Shown piece after piece: positions 24,307 to 32,669 of a stretch of DNA of 64,000 nt (position 1 is its first letter; each line of letters opens with the position of its first letter). Made by a program: the position numbers and the translations under genes. A model generated the notes under the pieces. It made no database searches. It was given only the letters and a program-made list of their open reading frames with translations, and was not told where the DNA came from. The stretch lies in assembly GCA_910588005.1 (NCBI GenBank), contig CAJUQM010000010.1:1-64000 (forward strand), in the 5' to 3' direction. Source of the stretch: an uncultured Oscillibacter sp. (lineage in GTDB: Bacteria; Bacillota; Clostridia; Oscillospirales; Oscillospiraceae).

Positions 24307-25248
24307 TCAGCCAATTTTTCCGCTGCCCAGATCCGCCCGCTGGTCCACCCGGCGGGCCAGTTCCTCGGCGGCGTTGAACCCCAATCTCCGCTGGCGGTTG
24401 TTCATGGCGGCCACTTCCACAATGCTGGCAAGATTCCGCCCAGGCCGCACCGGGAGCGTGACGCAAGGCACCCGGACGTCTAAAATATCCACAAAATGGT
24501 CCTCTATTCCCAGGCGGTCATAAAACTTCGTGTTATCCCACTGCTCAAAATTGACCACTAAATCCAGCTGCGTGTCATTTTTAATAGAGCGCAGGCCAAA
24601 CAGCTGCCGCACATCAATAACGCCGATGCCCCGCAGCTCGATATAGTGCCGGATGACCTCCGGCGCAGTGCCGATCAACCCGTCCGAAAACCGCCGCAGC
24701 TCCACCGCGTCATCCGCTACCAAACGGTGGCCGCGCATAATCAGCTCAATGGCCACCTCGCTTTTACCAATGCCGGAGTCGCCGGTAATCATCACTCCTT
24801 CACCGTGGATATCCAAAAGCACGCCATGGCGGGTAACGCAGGGCGCCAATACCCGGTTCAGCAGCTCAATGGTGTGGCTGGTAAACTCCACGGTGGTCTC
24901 TTTGGTGCGAAGCAGTGTCCGCCCGTAGAGCTGGGCGCTCTCTAAGCACTCCGGAAAGCAGTCCAGCTCCCGGGCGATCACCAGAGCTGGAATATCATAG
25001 AGAAAGAAATCGTCAAAGCACTTCCGCCGCGCCTTTTCCGAAAGCCCCTTCAAATACATAACCTCCGCCTTACCGATGACTTGGAGGCGCATGGGGTCAA
25101 AATAGTCATAAAAACCCTGAAACTGCAGACCGGGACGGTTCACATCCGTAATCGTCAGCTTTGTGGAATCATAATTCTTGCCCTTGTTCAACACCTCTAA
25201 GTGAAATAAGTCAATGAATTCCGCCAGCTTCAAACCAGCGCCGTTCAT
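24307..25248 (-). CDS. hprK: HPr kinase/phosphorylase
   Basis: 313-aa bifunctional enzyme that phosphorylates HPr on Ser46 and reverses it, the central switch of carbon catabolite control in Firmicutes. The Walker A is MITGDSGIGKSEVAIELIMR (about 150-169). The downstream GHRLVADDAVELRRF and the HprK signature LRGIGVIDVRQLFGLRSI (about 203-220) follow. The start is ATG at 25248 (GGGAGGGG upstream); the frame runs on to 25323 without a start signal. It begins the hprK-glk-murB-rapZ-yvcK-whiA block. Confidence 0.96.
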   Translation of the reverse strand: MNGAGLKLAEFIDLFHLEVLNKGKNYDSTKLTITDVNRPGLQFQGFYDYFDPMRLQVIGKAEVMYLKGLSEKARRKCFDDFFLYDIPALVIARELDCFPECLESAQLYGRTLLRTKETTVEFTSHTIELLNRVLAPCVTRHGVLLDIHGEGVMITGDSGIGKSEVAIELIMRGHRLVADDAVELRRFSDGLIGTAPEVIRHYIELRGIGVIDVRQLFGLRSIKNDTQLDLVVNFEQWDNTKFYDRLGIEDHFVDILDVRVPCVTLPVRPGRNLASIVEVAAMNNRQRRLGFNAAEELARRVDQRADLGSGKIG

Positions 25249-25449
25249 AGCGAACCCCTCCCTTTCCGGCGCTCTCCTCCGCGCCGATCCTGCCCCACTT
25301 TGAATTCCCGGTGGGGCGGTCAAATTTTGGCTTTTTTATTATATATGAATTTCACGATTTTCGCAATACTTTCCCACAGTCTCCCATAAAAATCCCAAAC
25401 TTCCAAAATTCCCAAAAAATTCCTCTTCCGGTGAAATCCCCTGGCAGCA

Positions 25450-25474
25450 AAATAGCCGCCGGCGGCGGCTATTT
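25450..25474 (-). terminator. Terminator downstream of the RluB-type pseudouridine synthase gene
   Basis: Arms AAATAGCCGCC (25450-25460) and GGCGGCTATTT (25464-25474); on the minus strand T4 follows. It ends the transcript upstream of hprK; the rest of 25249-25449 holds only the AT-rich hprK upstream region. Confidence 0.8.
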
Positions 25475-25486
25475 AGGGGAAAGCAG

Positions 25487-26194
25487 CTACAGCTGTTTCA
25501 GCTCCTCGATTTCCTTCTGTGTTAAGTAGCGCCATTCGCCCGGAGACAAGGTCCCCAACTCCAAGGTGTGCTCCCGCACCCGGCGCAGCCGTTTGACTCG
25601 CAGTCCACAAGCACTGCACATACGCCGAATCTGGCGGTTTTTTCCCTCGTGAATGGTAACGGATAAGACCGCTGTCCGTTCAGAGGCGCGGAGAACCGAC
25701 ACCTGCGCAGGGCAGATGGATTCACCGTCTAATTCCGTGAAAGAGGACAGCCGCTCCGCCGCTCCCTCTATCTCCCCAAAAACCGAAACATGATAAGTTT
25801 TGGATACCTGATGGCTCGGATGCATCAACCGCTGGGCCAATGCCCCGTCGTTGGTCATCAACAGCAATCCCTCTGAGTCCAGGTCCAGCCGCCCGACGGG
25901 ATAGACCCGAGCACCGCAGCCGCGCACCAGATCCGCCGCGGTCCGCCGTCCTTTTTCATCCGAGAGGGTGGTCACATACCCCCGGGGCTTATTTAACAGC
26001 AGATACGCCGGCCTGGCCTTCGGCGCCAAGGGCCGGCCGTTCACCCGGATTTCATCTCTGTTCGGGTCTGCCCGCTGGCCCAATGACGCCAAAACGCCGT
26101 TCACTGTCACCCGGCCGGCAGTGATATATTCCTCTGCCGCCCGCCGGGAACAAACCCCGGCGGCGGAGAGAAGTTTTTGCAGCCGCTCTTCCAT
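25487..26194 (-). CDS. rluB: RsuA/RluB-family rRNA pseudouridine synthase
   Basis: 235-aa enzyme that isomerises uridine to pseudouridine in rRNA. It has an N-terminal S4 RNA-binding domain (RLQKLLSAAGVCSRRAAEEY, then GRVTVNGVLASLGQRA). The catalytic domain carries KPRGYVTTLSDEKGRRTAAD and the catalytic Asp motif VYPVGRLDLDSEGLLLMTND (about 96-115). KTYHVSV and EGKNRQIRRM follow. The ATG at 26194 is preferred over GTG at 26200. RluB (23S U2605-type) is the usual identity in this genomic context next to scpAB and dacF; 16S RsuA cannot be excluded. Confidence 0.9.
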   Translation of the reverse strand: MEERLQKLLSAAGVCSRRAAEEYITAGRVTVNGVLASLGQRADPNRDEIRVNGRPLAPKARPAYLLLNKPRGYVTTLSDEKGRRTAADLVRGCGARVYPVGRLDLDSEGLLLMTNDGALAQRLMHPSHQVSKTYHVSVFGEIEGAAERLSSFTELDGESICPAQVSVLRASERTAVLSVTIHEGKNRQIRRMCSACGLRVKRLRRVREHTLELGTLSPGEWRYLTQKEIEELKQL

Positions 26195-26210
26195 CGTCAC
26201 CTATCCAGTC

Positions 26211-27302
26211 TCATTCGGGCAGTCCTGTTTTTAAGGTGTCCATGGCGGATTCCAACCTTGGCAGCACTGTCTTTCCGCACAGCAGGTCCACTCTCCCCAC
26301 CTCTTTGCCATCCAGCGTAAACACCGCCTGTCCGACAACTGTTCCGGCAAGCACAGGCGCAGACAGGGGCGCAGTGAGTTCTATTCGGCTCTCCAGCGTC
26401 TCCCCCGCCGCCACAGGCCAGGAAAAACCGGCGGCAGCAACCAGAGGGACCGTCCCCGTCATGCCGCCATGCACAGCGGCTGCGCCGGCCTCATGTCCCA
26501 GTACTGCCGCCCGCTGGGCGGGGTAGGTGGAAAAGCCGTACTCATAGAGCGCCTGATGATCCGCCCAGTCATTTCCGTCCTGGAGCGTTACCGCCACCAA
26601 ACGCTGGCCGTTCCGCTCCGCGCAGCTGACCAATGTCCGGCCTGCCGCCCGGGTATAGCCGGTTTTCAACCCAATGCAGCCGTCCATATAGGCAAGAAGT
26701 TTATTATGATTGGTCATTGTGCGCCCGCCAATTGTAACTGTGCGGGTAGACGCAATGCGCATCAGCGTCTCATTTTGTATAGCTTCACAGGCTAAACAAG
26801 CCATATCCCTGGCAGTGGAATAGTGCTGTTCATGGTCCAGACCGTTGGGATTTGCAAAAGAACTGCGCTCCATCCCCAAGTCCCGGGCCGTTTCATTCAT
26901 CAGCGTCACAAACTCCGCCTGGCTGCCGCCAACATGGCCTGCAATAGCCACCGCAGCATCGTTTCCTGAGCTAAGCATCAAACCGTACAGCAATGCCTCC
27001 AGCGTCAGCTGCTCTCCCTCCTTGAGGTACATGGAAGATCCTTCAGTCAACGTGGCCTCCCGGCTCACGGTGACCACATCTCCCAAGTTCCCCTCTCGGA
27101 TTGCCACCAACGCCGTCATGATCTTTGTAGTACTGGCAATCAGCATCTTCGCGTCCGCGTTCTGCTCATAGAGCACGCGTCCACTGTTCACATCCACCAA
27201 AATTGCGGATGCGGCGGAGGTCTCTATAGCGCAGGCATGACAAGGAAGAATACCATACAGCGCTGTCAGTACCACAAAACAGCAAAGTATCCGCTTTGGC
27301 AA
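26211..27302 (-). CDS. D-alanyl-D-alanine carboxypeptidase (DacF/PBP5 type)
   Basis: 363-aa secreted serine peptidase that trims the terminal D-Ala from peptidoglycan stem peptides. An N-terminal signal peptide ends near residue 25 (CHACA). The active-site triad motifs are SxxK in ASTTKIMTALVAI (~62), SxN in MLSSGNDAAVAIAG (~117) and KTG in GLKTGYTRAAGRTLVSCA (~223). A C-terminal beta domain follows. The start is TTG at 27302, preceded by GAGGTGA. It sits upstream of the pseudouridine synthase and downstream of a sporulation gene, as dacF often does; a role in spore cortex is likely but not proven. Confidence 0.92.
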   Translation of the reverse strand: MPKRILCCFVVLTALYGILPCHACAIETSAASAILVDVNSGRVLYEQNADAKMLIASTTKIMTALVAIREGNLGDVVTVSREATLTEGSSMYLKEGEQLTLEALLYGLMLSSGNDAAVAIAGHVGGSQAEFVTLMNETARDLGMERSSFANPNGLDHEQHYSTARDMACLACEAIQNETLMRIASTRTVTIGGRTMTNHNKLLAYMDGCIGLKTGYTRAAGRTLVSCAERNGQRLVAVTLQDGNDWADHQALYEYGFSTYPAQRAAVLGHEAGAAAVHGGMTGTVPLVAAAGFSWPVAAGETLESRIELTAPLSAPVLAGTVVGQAVFTLDGKEVGRVDLLCGKTVLPRLESAMDTLKTGLPE

Positions 27303-27345
27303 AAACCATCACCTCATTTTTTGCAGTGATGGTAGTATACCCCCA

Positions 27346-27744
27346 TTACTCAGAATCTTTTTCTTCTTTTCTGTCGAAAAATTTTTCCACCCGGTCAAGG
27401 ACGTCCGGCACCATCTCCACTACCCGGTCCACCGTAGATACCGGCGGCACCGCCACAGGCAATACCCGCGTAACACCGTCTTTAATCACCAAAAACGCAA
27501 CCGGGGCGATATTTACCCCCGCTCCGCTGCCGCCGCCAAAGCCTTTGGGCTGTGTCTTTCCATAATCTCCGCCGCCGCAGCCAAAACCCAAGCTGACCCT
27601 GGAAATGGGAATCAACGTCACACCGTCGGGCGTGGTAATGGGCTGGCCCACAATCGCGTTGGTGTCTGCCATTTCCCGTACTTTCTCCATGGCGGAGCGC
27701 ATCAGATCGTTGAGAGGACTCTTCTTCTCCATATTGTTCTCCAT
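27346..27744 (-). CDS. gerW: GerW/YtfJ family sporulation protein
   Basis: 132-aa protein of the YtfJ/GerW family, needed in Bacillus for proper germination response. The middle contains NAIVGQPITTPDGVTLIPIS and RVSLGFGCGGGDYG followed by a Gly-rich GFGGGSGAGVNIAPVAFLVI, the family signature. The charged tail ends in DRKEEKDSE. ATG at 27744; an in-frame ATG four codons later is an alternative. It forms an operon with the DUF2953 gene, as seen in other spore formers. Confidence 0.92.
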   Translation of the reverse strand: MENNMEKKSPLNDLMRSAMEKVREMADTNAIVGQPITTPDGVTLIPISRVSLGFGCGGGDYGKTQPKGFGGGSGAGVNIAPVAFLVIKDGVTRVLPVAVPPVSTVDRVVEMVPDVLDRVEKFFDRKEEKDSE

Positions 27745-27762
27745 ATTGAAACCTTCCTTCTT

Positions 27763-28428
27763 CTACGCCGCCCTGGTTCCGGATTTTCCGGACGCAGGCA
27801 GGCGCTCATTTTTCCGGCGCTTCTTTCGATATCGCAAAAACCACCGCAGGGCCGGAAACGCAATCCCAAACCCAACGGCCAATGCCGTGCCAATGCGGAT
27901 AGAGATCCCAACCGTTCCCGTCACCTGTGTCTTCTCCGTATTAAAATCCACTTCTGTATGGATGCCGGGGTCCGGAATATCCAGCAGCCGTTCCAACACG
28001 GGCATTCCGGACCAAATGCCTGCGTTAATCTCCCCATACAGCTTTGCGGCGGCGGCCGGATCTTGCTGTCCGCCGATCACCAGCGAGAGCCGCATAGGGG
28101 CTATGTGAATCCCCCGGCAGGCACGGCCCAGAGCTTTTTTCAGCGGTGGGGCCAACGTCTGTACCGCATCCCAAATATCTGCCAGAGCGGGTTTTTGAGA
28201 GGATTTCTTTTTTCCTGCGTTTTCATCAGCGGAGCCGTCCTCTTTCTTTTTTTTTGCTTTTTTCTTCTTGGCAGGCTTTTCCGTCCCGGAGAAGATCTGA
28301 AAGCGAAACCACCCCAGCTTCATATCCACGCGTACCGCGTCTCCCAACGTAATCAGCGCACCAGCCCGCGTCCAGCACAGCAGTGCGGTCAAGAGCAGCA
28401 AAATGCCCAGTATCCAACGCCAAACCAA
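27763..28428 (-). CDS. DUF2953 membrane protein
   Basis: 221-aa protein with an N-terminal membrane helix (about 4-20), an unusually Lys-rich segment (about 52-75, several KKKK runs), an amphipathic middle (PLKKALGRACRGIHIAPMRL), and a C-terminal membrane segment with a basic tail. It includes IWSGMPVLERLLDIPDPGIH and the DUF2953-like LSLVIGGQQDPAAAAKLYGE. The start is TTG at 28428 with GAGAGGGG upstream. It is always found next to GerW/YtfJ; the function is not known. Confidence 0.88.
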   Translation of the reverse strand: MVWRWILGILLLLTALLCWTRAGALITLGDAVRVDMKLGWFRFQIFSGTEKPAKKKKAKKKKEDGSADENAGKKKSSQKPALADIWDAVQTLAPPLKKALGRACRGIHIAPMRLSLVIGGQQDPAAAAKLYGEINAGIWSGMPVLERLLDIPDPGIHTEVDFNTEKTQVTGTVGISIRIGTALAVGFGIAFPALRWFLRYRKKRRKNERLPASGKSGTRAA

Positions 28429-28487
28429 AGGCAGCCCCCCTCTCTACAAACGCCAAAATCCGTTAATTTCCTCCAACGTCGAAACAC

Positions 28488-29126
28488 TCACAGATCCTGA
28501 TCTGGTCCGGACTTCCCCTCCTGTGGAATCTCCAAAGCCTCTTCATCGCCGGTTTCCATATCAACGACTTCACCGTTTTCGTTCAGGCGCATCTGTCCTT
28601 CCACGCCAAAATCCGGCAGCTCCGGCAAATCCTCCAGATTGGTGAGGTGAAACGCCCGCAAAAACTGTTTGGTAGTACGGTACAGGCGGGGACGTCCCGG
28701 TACCTGGAGCCGGCCGCACTCCTCAATCAGTTTCCTGTCCAACAGCAGCCCCATGGTGTAGGAGCTGTCCACCCCTCGAATCTGATCCACGTAGGCTCGG
28801 GTGGTGGGCTGGTAGTAGGCTATGACCGTCAGCACCTCCAGCGCCGGCTGGCTCAGCTTGGCGGGCTTCCGGATCTCAAAAGCCCGGCGGATGGCGTCGG
28901 CATGGTCCGGAGAGGAGCACAGCTGCCAGCTATCCTCAATACGCAGCAGCCGGATCCCCCGGCGCTCATATGCATAATAATCCGTCAATCTCTGCAAAAT
29001 CTGCTCCGCCGCAGGCCGCTCTAACCCAAGCGCCACGCAAATCCTCTCCGTCTGCACCGGCTCACCGGAGGCAAATAAAACCGCCTCCACAGCAGATTCC
29101 ATCTCTTTTACTTCCAAGGCTTCCAA
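28488..29126 (-). CDS. scpB: Segregation and condensation protein B
   Basis: 212-aa kleisin partner of ScpA in the SMC complex that compacts and segregates the chromosome. The N-terminal winged helix begins MESAVEAVLFASGEPVQTER. The second has KPAKLSQPALEVLTVIAYYQ and PTTRAYVDQIRGVDS, then GRPRLYRTTKQFLRAFHLTN. The acidic tail is longer than usual (about 180-212). The start is TTG at 29126 with GGGAGAG upstream. It follows scpA by ~40 nt. Confidence 0.95.
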   Translation of the reverse strand: MEALEVKEMESAVEAVLFASGEPVQTERICVALGLERPAAEQILQRLTDYYAYERRGIRLLRIEDSWQLCSSPDHADAIRRAFEIRKPAKLSQPALEVLTVIAYYQPTTRAYVDQIRGVDSSYTMGLLLDRKLIEECGRLQVPGRPRLYRTTKQFLRAFHLTNLEDLPELPDFGVEGQMRLNENGEVVDMETGDEEALEIPQEGKSGPDQDL

Positions 29127-29168
29127 AATTTGCTCTCCCTATTTCCAGTATATTACTTATTATCGCTA

Positions 29169-29951
29169 TTATAGTGTTAATTCTTCCGGCAATTCGCCCT
29201 CCTGGCAAACTGTGCAGTCTGTCTCTGAACCACTGAGGCGCAGCACATGTGCGCGGCATAGCTCCAAAACCGCCAAAAAGGTGGCCACCACCTCGCTGCG
29301 GCTGCGATTTCCGCGAAACAGCAGCTGAAACCGGGTGACGCCAAACTGTTTCAGCCGCAGTAAAATTTCCTTGGCCTTATTCTCCACCGGATATGGCTCG
29401 TGCTGGACAATATCCTGAAAGGCTGTTTTAGGAGGCGGCAGCGCCCGCTCCGCCCGGTTTTGAATCTCCGCCATGGCTAAAATCAGATCCGCCTGTACAT
29501 GGTCATACTCGTAGATCTTTCCGCGCTTTACCGTCTCCGGAGGCCGGGTCAGGATGTTCCTTCCAAACTCGCTCATAGGTAAAAGCTGTTCTGCGGCCGC
29601 CTTCACCTGAACATACCGCTCGTTCCGGCGGCGCTCCTCCAGAGACTGGATCAGGGCGTCCATCTCACTCTGCGCCTCTTCATCCTCAATGGACAGCAGC
29701 ATCCGCGTTTTGATGTACACCAAATGGGAGGCCATTGCGACAAATTCACTTGCCACCTCCAGGTCCAGATCCTGCCGGACTGCCAGCCATTCCAGGTATT
29801 GGTCGCAGATCAGGGAGATGGAAATATCCTGAATTTCCATCTTATTCTTGCCCAGCAAAAATAAAATCAGATCCAGCGGCCCCTCGAAATCCTGCATTTC
29901 CTCCGCCTTGGAGCGAACCACTTTTTCCAGTTTAAATACGGGATTTTCCAA
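29169..29951 (-). CDS. scpA: Segregation and condensation protein A (kleisin)
   Basis: 260-aa kleisin that bridges the SMC heads and binds ScpB. The N-terminal region includes FEGPLDLILFLLGKNKMEIQ and ISLICDQYLEWL (with VASEFVAMASHLVYIKTRML). A central helical linker (about 88-165) and the C-terminal winged helix RSRSEVVATFLAVLELCRAH follow. The start is probably TTG at 29951, 7 nt after GAGG; GTG at 29957 lies too close to that site. It overlaps closely with the M50 gene upstream. Confidence 0.95.
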   Translation of the reverse strand: MENPVFKLEKVVRSKAEEMQDFEGPLDLILFLLGKNKMEIQDISISLICDQYLEWLAVRQDLDLEVASEFVAMASHLVYIKTRMLLSIEDEEAQSEMDALIQSLEERRRNERYVQVKAAAEQLLPMSEFGRNILTRPPETVKRGKIYEYDHVQADLILAMAEIQNRAERALPPPKTAFQDIVQHEPYPVENKAKEILLRLKQFGVTRFQLLFRGNRSRSEVVATFLAVLELCRAHVLRLSGSETDCTVCQEGELPEELTL

Positions 29952-29960
29952 AGCCACACC

Positions 29961-30620
29961 TCAATAAAACAGATTGAACAGTCCGCTGTACACCGTCATG
30001 ATACCCCAATTCATCAATCCGCTCCCCACGCCGGTGAAGGACAGTAAAATCAACGCCAGCATCCCATAGCGCTCATAGCGCATTACACGGAAATAGGCCT
30101 CGTCCGGCAGCAGCGCCCCCAGGACTTTTGCCCCGTCCAGGGGCGGAATGGGCAATAGATTGAACAGTCCCAACCCGACTGACAAAGGAGCCAAGATGTA
30201 CAGGCAAAACGTAAACACGGCATCCAGCACTGGATGGTAATATCCGAAAAGGTAAATCACTTTACTGATTCCTATTGCCAGTGACGCAAGCAGCAGATTA
30301 GAGACCGGTCCCGCCAATGCGGTGAGCGCCATTCCCTCTTTGGGACGCTTGAAATACCTGGGATCCACCGGCACCGGCTTCGCCCATCCAAATCCCACCG
30401 CAAACATCATCAAAAGGCCGAACCAGTCGATATGCCGCAGCGGGTTCAGAGACAGCCGGCGCCTGGATTTGGCCGTGGGATCTCCCAGAGCGCAGGCCGC
30501 CAGTCCGTGGCAGGTCTCATGTACTGTCAAACACAGCAACACCGCCGCCAGCCGCAGCGCGGCGTCTTCCAGAGACTCCAAATCCAGAGCGTGGAACATA
30601 TTTTGCAGATAGTGCAGCAT
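29961..30620 (-). CDS. M50-family site-2 protease-like membrane protein
   Basis: 219-aa membrane metalloprotease of the M50B group (YwhC-like). The zinc motif HETCH lies in LTVHETCHGLAACALGDPTA (about 31-50), and NLLPIPPLDGAKVLGALLPD (about 158-177) supplies the third ligand Asp. About six hydrophobic segments. Start: ATG at 30620 with GGAG at 8 nt, not the longer TTG frame at 30647. Unlike RseP at 44842 it has no PDZ domain. Substrate unknown; the gene commonly precedes scpAB. Confidence 0.9.
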   Translation of the reverse strand: MLHYLQNMFHALDLESLEDAALRLAAVLLCLTVHETCHGLAACALGDPTAKSRRRLSLNPLRHIDWFGLLMMFAVGFGWAKPVPVDPRYFKRPKEGMALTALAGPVSNLLLASLAIGISKVIYLFGYYHPVLDAVFTFCLYILAPLSVGLGLFNLLPIPPLDGAKVLGALLPDEAYFRVMRYERYGMLALILLSFTGVGSGLMNWGIMTVYSGLFNLFY

Positions 30621-30814
30621 CGTGCATCTCCAGTCGTCAAAACCCAAAATATAGAAACATTATATCAGACAACATGGGAAAATACAAGCCGTCTGTCCAA
30701 TTGTTCATATTCCGCAACGTGTCCAATCTCCATTGCGGCCGCTCTTTCAATCAACGGTCCCAGCCGGATGCCTGGTTTCCACAAAGCAGCGCCGCCGCGC
30801 CTGCCCTCATCTGT

Positions 30815-31270
30815 CTAGTTGCCCTTTTCCTTTCTTCTCCGCAGCTCAATCCCCATGATGGTATCCCGGAAACCGTCTTTCAGCTGCGCGTATGTGGCGC
30901 TGCCGTAGGCCTCCTTTGGCCAGCGTTTCGCCCATCCCTCCTGCAAAAGAGCACACAGCCTCTGGCACATCGGTTCCGGCAATTCCAGCAGCATAGGCGA
31001 CAGATAGACCACTGCCATCTGCTTTTCCATCACCCGGACACTGGTTCGGTTCCAAGGACGCTGGCCTCTCCAGCCCACTTCAATTCCATCTAAAATACCA
31101 TCCGCCAATTCCGCAAGGCCGTTTTCCCCCGCCTGGCGGACAGCCTCCAGATAAACTGGGCCAAACCGGTCTACATATGCGCCAAAAGACTTTTCATAAG
31201 TTCGTTTTCGAAAATTCTCCAGCCAGGGTTTTGTCTCTTGAAAGGCCCTGCACAGCATCTCCTGATCCAT
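30815..31270 (-). CDS. Conserved-type protein of unknown function, 151 aa
   Basis: Soluble, mostly helical protein, rich in charged residues. It starts MDQEMLCRAFQETKPWLENF, contains YEKSFGAYVDRFGPVYLEAV and WRGQRPWNRTSVRVMEKQMA, and ends with a basic stretch ELRRRKEKGN. ATG at 31270 is preceded by GGAG at 8 nt; upstream frame to 31330 lacks a start signal. No motif I can name. It is divergent from the RluA-family gene. Confidence 0.7.
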   Translation of the reverse strand: MDQEMLCRAFQETKPWLENFRKRTYEKSFGAYVDRFGPVYLEAVRQAGENGLAELADGILDGIEVGWRGQRPWNRTSVRVMEKQMAVVYLSPMLLELPEPMCQRLCALLQEGWAKRWPKEAYGSATYAQLKDGFRDTIMGIELRRRKEKGN

Positions 31271-31371
31271 GGGTTCATCTCCTGCCCTTTGAAAATTCCT
31301 GTCCGCCCAGCCTTTACAACGGCTCTGCAAACAGGTATGATAGTGTCAGTTCCACACTTTGGGAGGTCATC

Positions 31372-32334
31372 ATGCGGGAATTCACCATCGGGAAAAACGA
31401 CGCCGGACAGCGGCTGGACCGTTTTGTGTCCAAAAACCTGCCCCTGCTCCCGCCAGCCCTGCTGCAAAAGTACATCCGCCTGAAACGGATCAAACGCAAC
31501 GGCAAAGGAGCCAAACGGGATACGCGGCTATGTCCCGGCGATGTTTTACAATTATATATCAACGACGAGTTCTTTGACAAGCCCAACGAGGAAAATCTCT
31601 TTCTCACCCTATTCCAGCCTAAAGTGGATATTGTCTACGAAGATGAGAACCTGCTGCTGGTGGACAAGCGCCCCGGTCTGGTGGTCCACGCCGACGAAAC
31701 CGAGAAAGTCAATACCCTCATCAACCACATCCAGGCCTATTTGTATCAAAAAAAAGAATGGAGTCCCCGGTGGGAGCATTCCTTTGCCCCTGCTCTTTGC
31801 AACCGAATCGACAGAAACACCGGAGGCATTGTCATTGCCGCAAAAAACGCGGAGACCCTGCGGATTGTCAATGAGAAAATCCGTGCCCATGAGCTGGAAA
31901 AATCCTATCTCTGCGTCACCACGGGCCGGCCAAGCCCTGCCGCCGGAAGAATCGAGGGATTTCTGCTGAAGGACGAGACGAGAAAACAGGTCTCCTTCTA
32001 CCGCAGGCCCGTTCCTGGCGGACGCACTGCCGTGACGCTTTATCAAACATTGGAGACCCGCGGAGAGCTTTCCCTGGTGGAGTGCCGTCTCCTCACCGGG
32101 CGCACCCATCAGATCCGGGTCTCCATGGCGGAACTCGGCTGTCCTCTGCTGGGGGACGGGAAGTATGGGAACGGAAATGTGAACCGGAAGTACCGCGAGA
32201 CCCGGCAGGCGCTGTACTCCTACAAGCTGGCCTTCCCCCTCCCCACGGACGCGGGAATCCTGAACTACCTGCGGGGCAGGGAGTTCACAGTCCCCAGCGT
32301 TCCCTTTCGGGAGAAGTATTTTCCAAAAGACTGA
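31372..32334 (+). CDS. RluA-family pseudouridine synthase
   Basis: 320-aa enzyme with an N-terminal S4-type RNA-binding region (DAGQRLDRFVSKNLPLLPPA, RLKRIKRNGKGAKRDTRLCP) and a catalytic domain. The catalytic Asp lies in ALCNRIDRNTGGIVIAAKNA (about 140-159), a variant of the HRLDxxTSG motif. VECRLLTGRTHQIRVSMAEL (about 235-254) and GCPLLGDGKYG follow. The start is ATG at 31372 after GGGAGG; the frame extends upstream to 31177 but overlaps the divergent gene. Exact rRNA or tRNA target cannot be told from sequence. Confidence 0.92.
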   Translation: MREFTIGKNDAGQRLDRFVSKNLPLLPPALLQKYIRLKRIKRNGKGAKRDTRLCPGDVLQLYINDEFFDKPNEENLFLTLFQPKVDIVYEDENLLLVDKRPGLVVHADETEKVNTLINHIQAYLYQKKEWSPRWEHSFAPALCNRIDRNTGGIVIAAKNAETLRIVNEKIRAHELEKSYLCVTTGRPSPAAGRIEGFLLKDETRKQVSFYRRPVPGGRTAVTLYQTLETRGELSLVECRLLTGRTHQIRVSMAELGCPLLGDGKYGNGNVNRKYRETRQALYSYKLAFPLPTDAGILNYLRGREFTVPSVPFREKYFPKD

Positions 32335-32335
32335 A

Positions 32336-32362
32336 AAAGTCCGCCCGGCATGGGCGGACTTT
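32336..32362. terminator. Bidirectional terminator
   Basis: Arms AAAGTCCGCCC (32336-32346) and GGGCGGACTTT (32352-32362), between the convergent RluA-family and PadR genes, with T-rich sequence on both sides. Confidence 0.8.
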
Positions 32363-32366
32363 CTCT

Positions 32367-32669
32367 CTATTGGATTCCCAGGGCGGCGACGGCGTCCCGC
32401 ATCTCCCGCCAGGTTCTCAGCAGAGCGTCATACCTCTCCTGCCCATCCCGGGTGAGGCGGTAGTATTTCCGCACCGGGCCGCCGGAGGTCTCCCCCTGGT
32501 ACCGCTCCGTGGCCCCTTCCCGGCAGAGCTGACGGAGAATGGCATAGATGGCGCTCTCCTGCACATCAGGGAACACCTCGTGAAGGCGGCGGAGGAGTTC
32601 GTAGCCGTACTGGTCCCCTCCGGCCATCAGGTGGAGGAGGCAGAGTTCCAGAAGGTCTCGTTTCAGCAT
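32367..32669 (-). CDS. PadR-family transcriptional regulator
   Basis: 100-aa winged-helix regulator: MLKRDLLELCLLHLMAGGDQ, then YGYELLRRLHEVFPDVQESA, IYAILRQLCREG and the wing GGPVRKYYRLTRDGQERYDA. It ends in a short helix for dimerisation. ATG at 32669 overlaps the 3' end of the upstream membrane-protein gene by 7 nt. PadR proteins usually repress their own operon; here it follows its partner rather than preceding it. Confidence 0.92.
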   Translation of the reverse strand: MLKRDLLELCLLHLMAGGDQYGYELLRRLHEVFPDVQESAIYAILRQLCREGATERYQGETSGGPVRKYYRLTRDGQERYDALLRTWREMRDAVAALGIQ

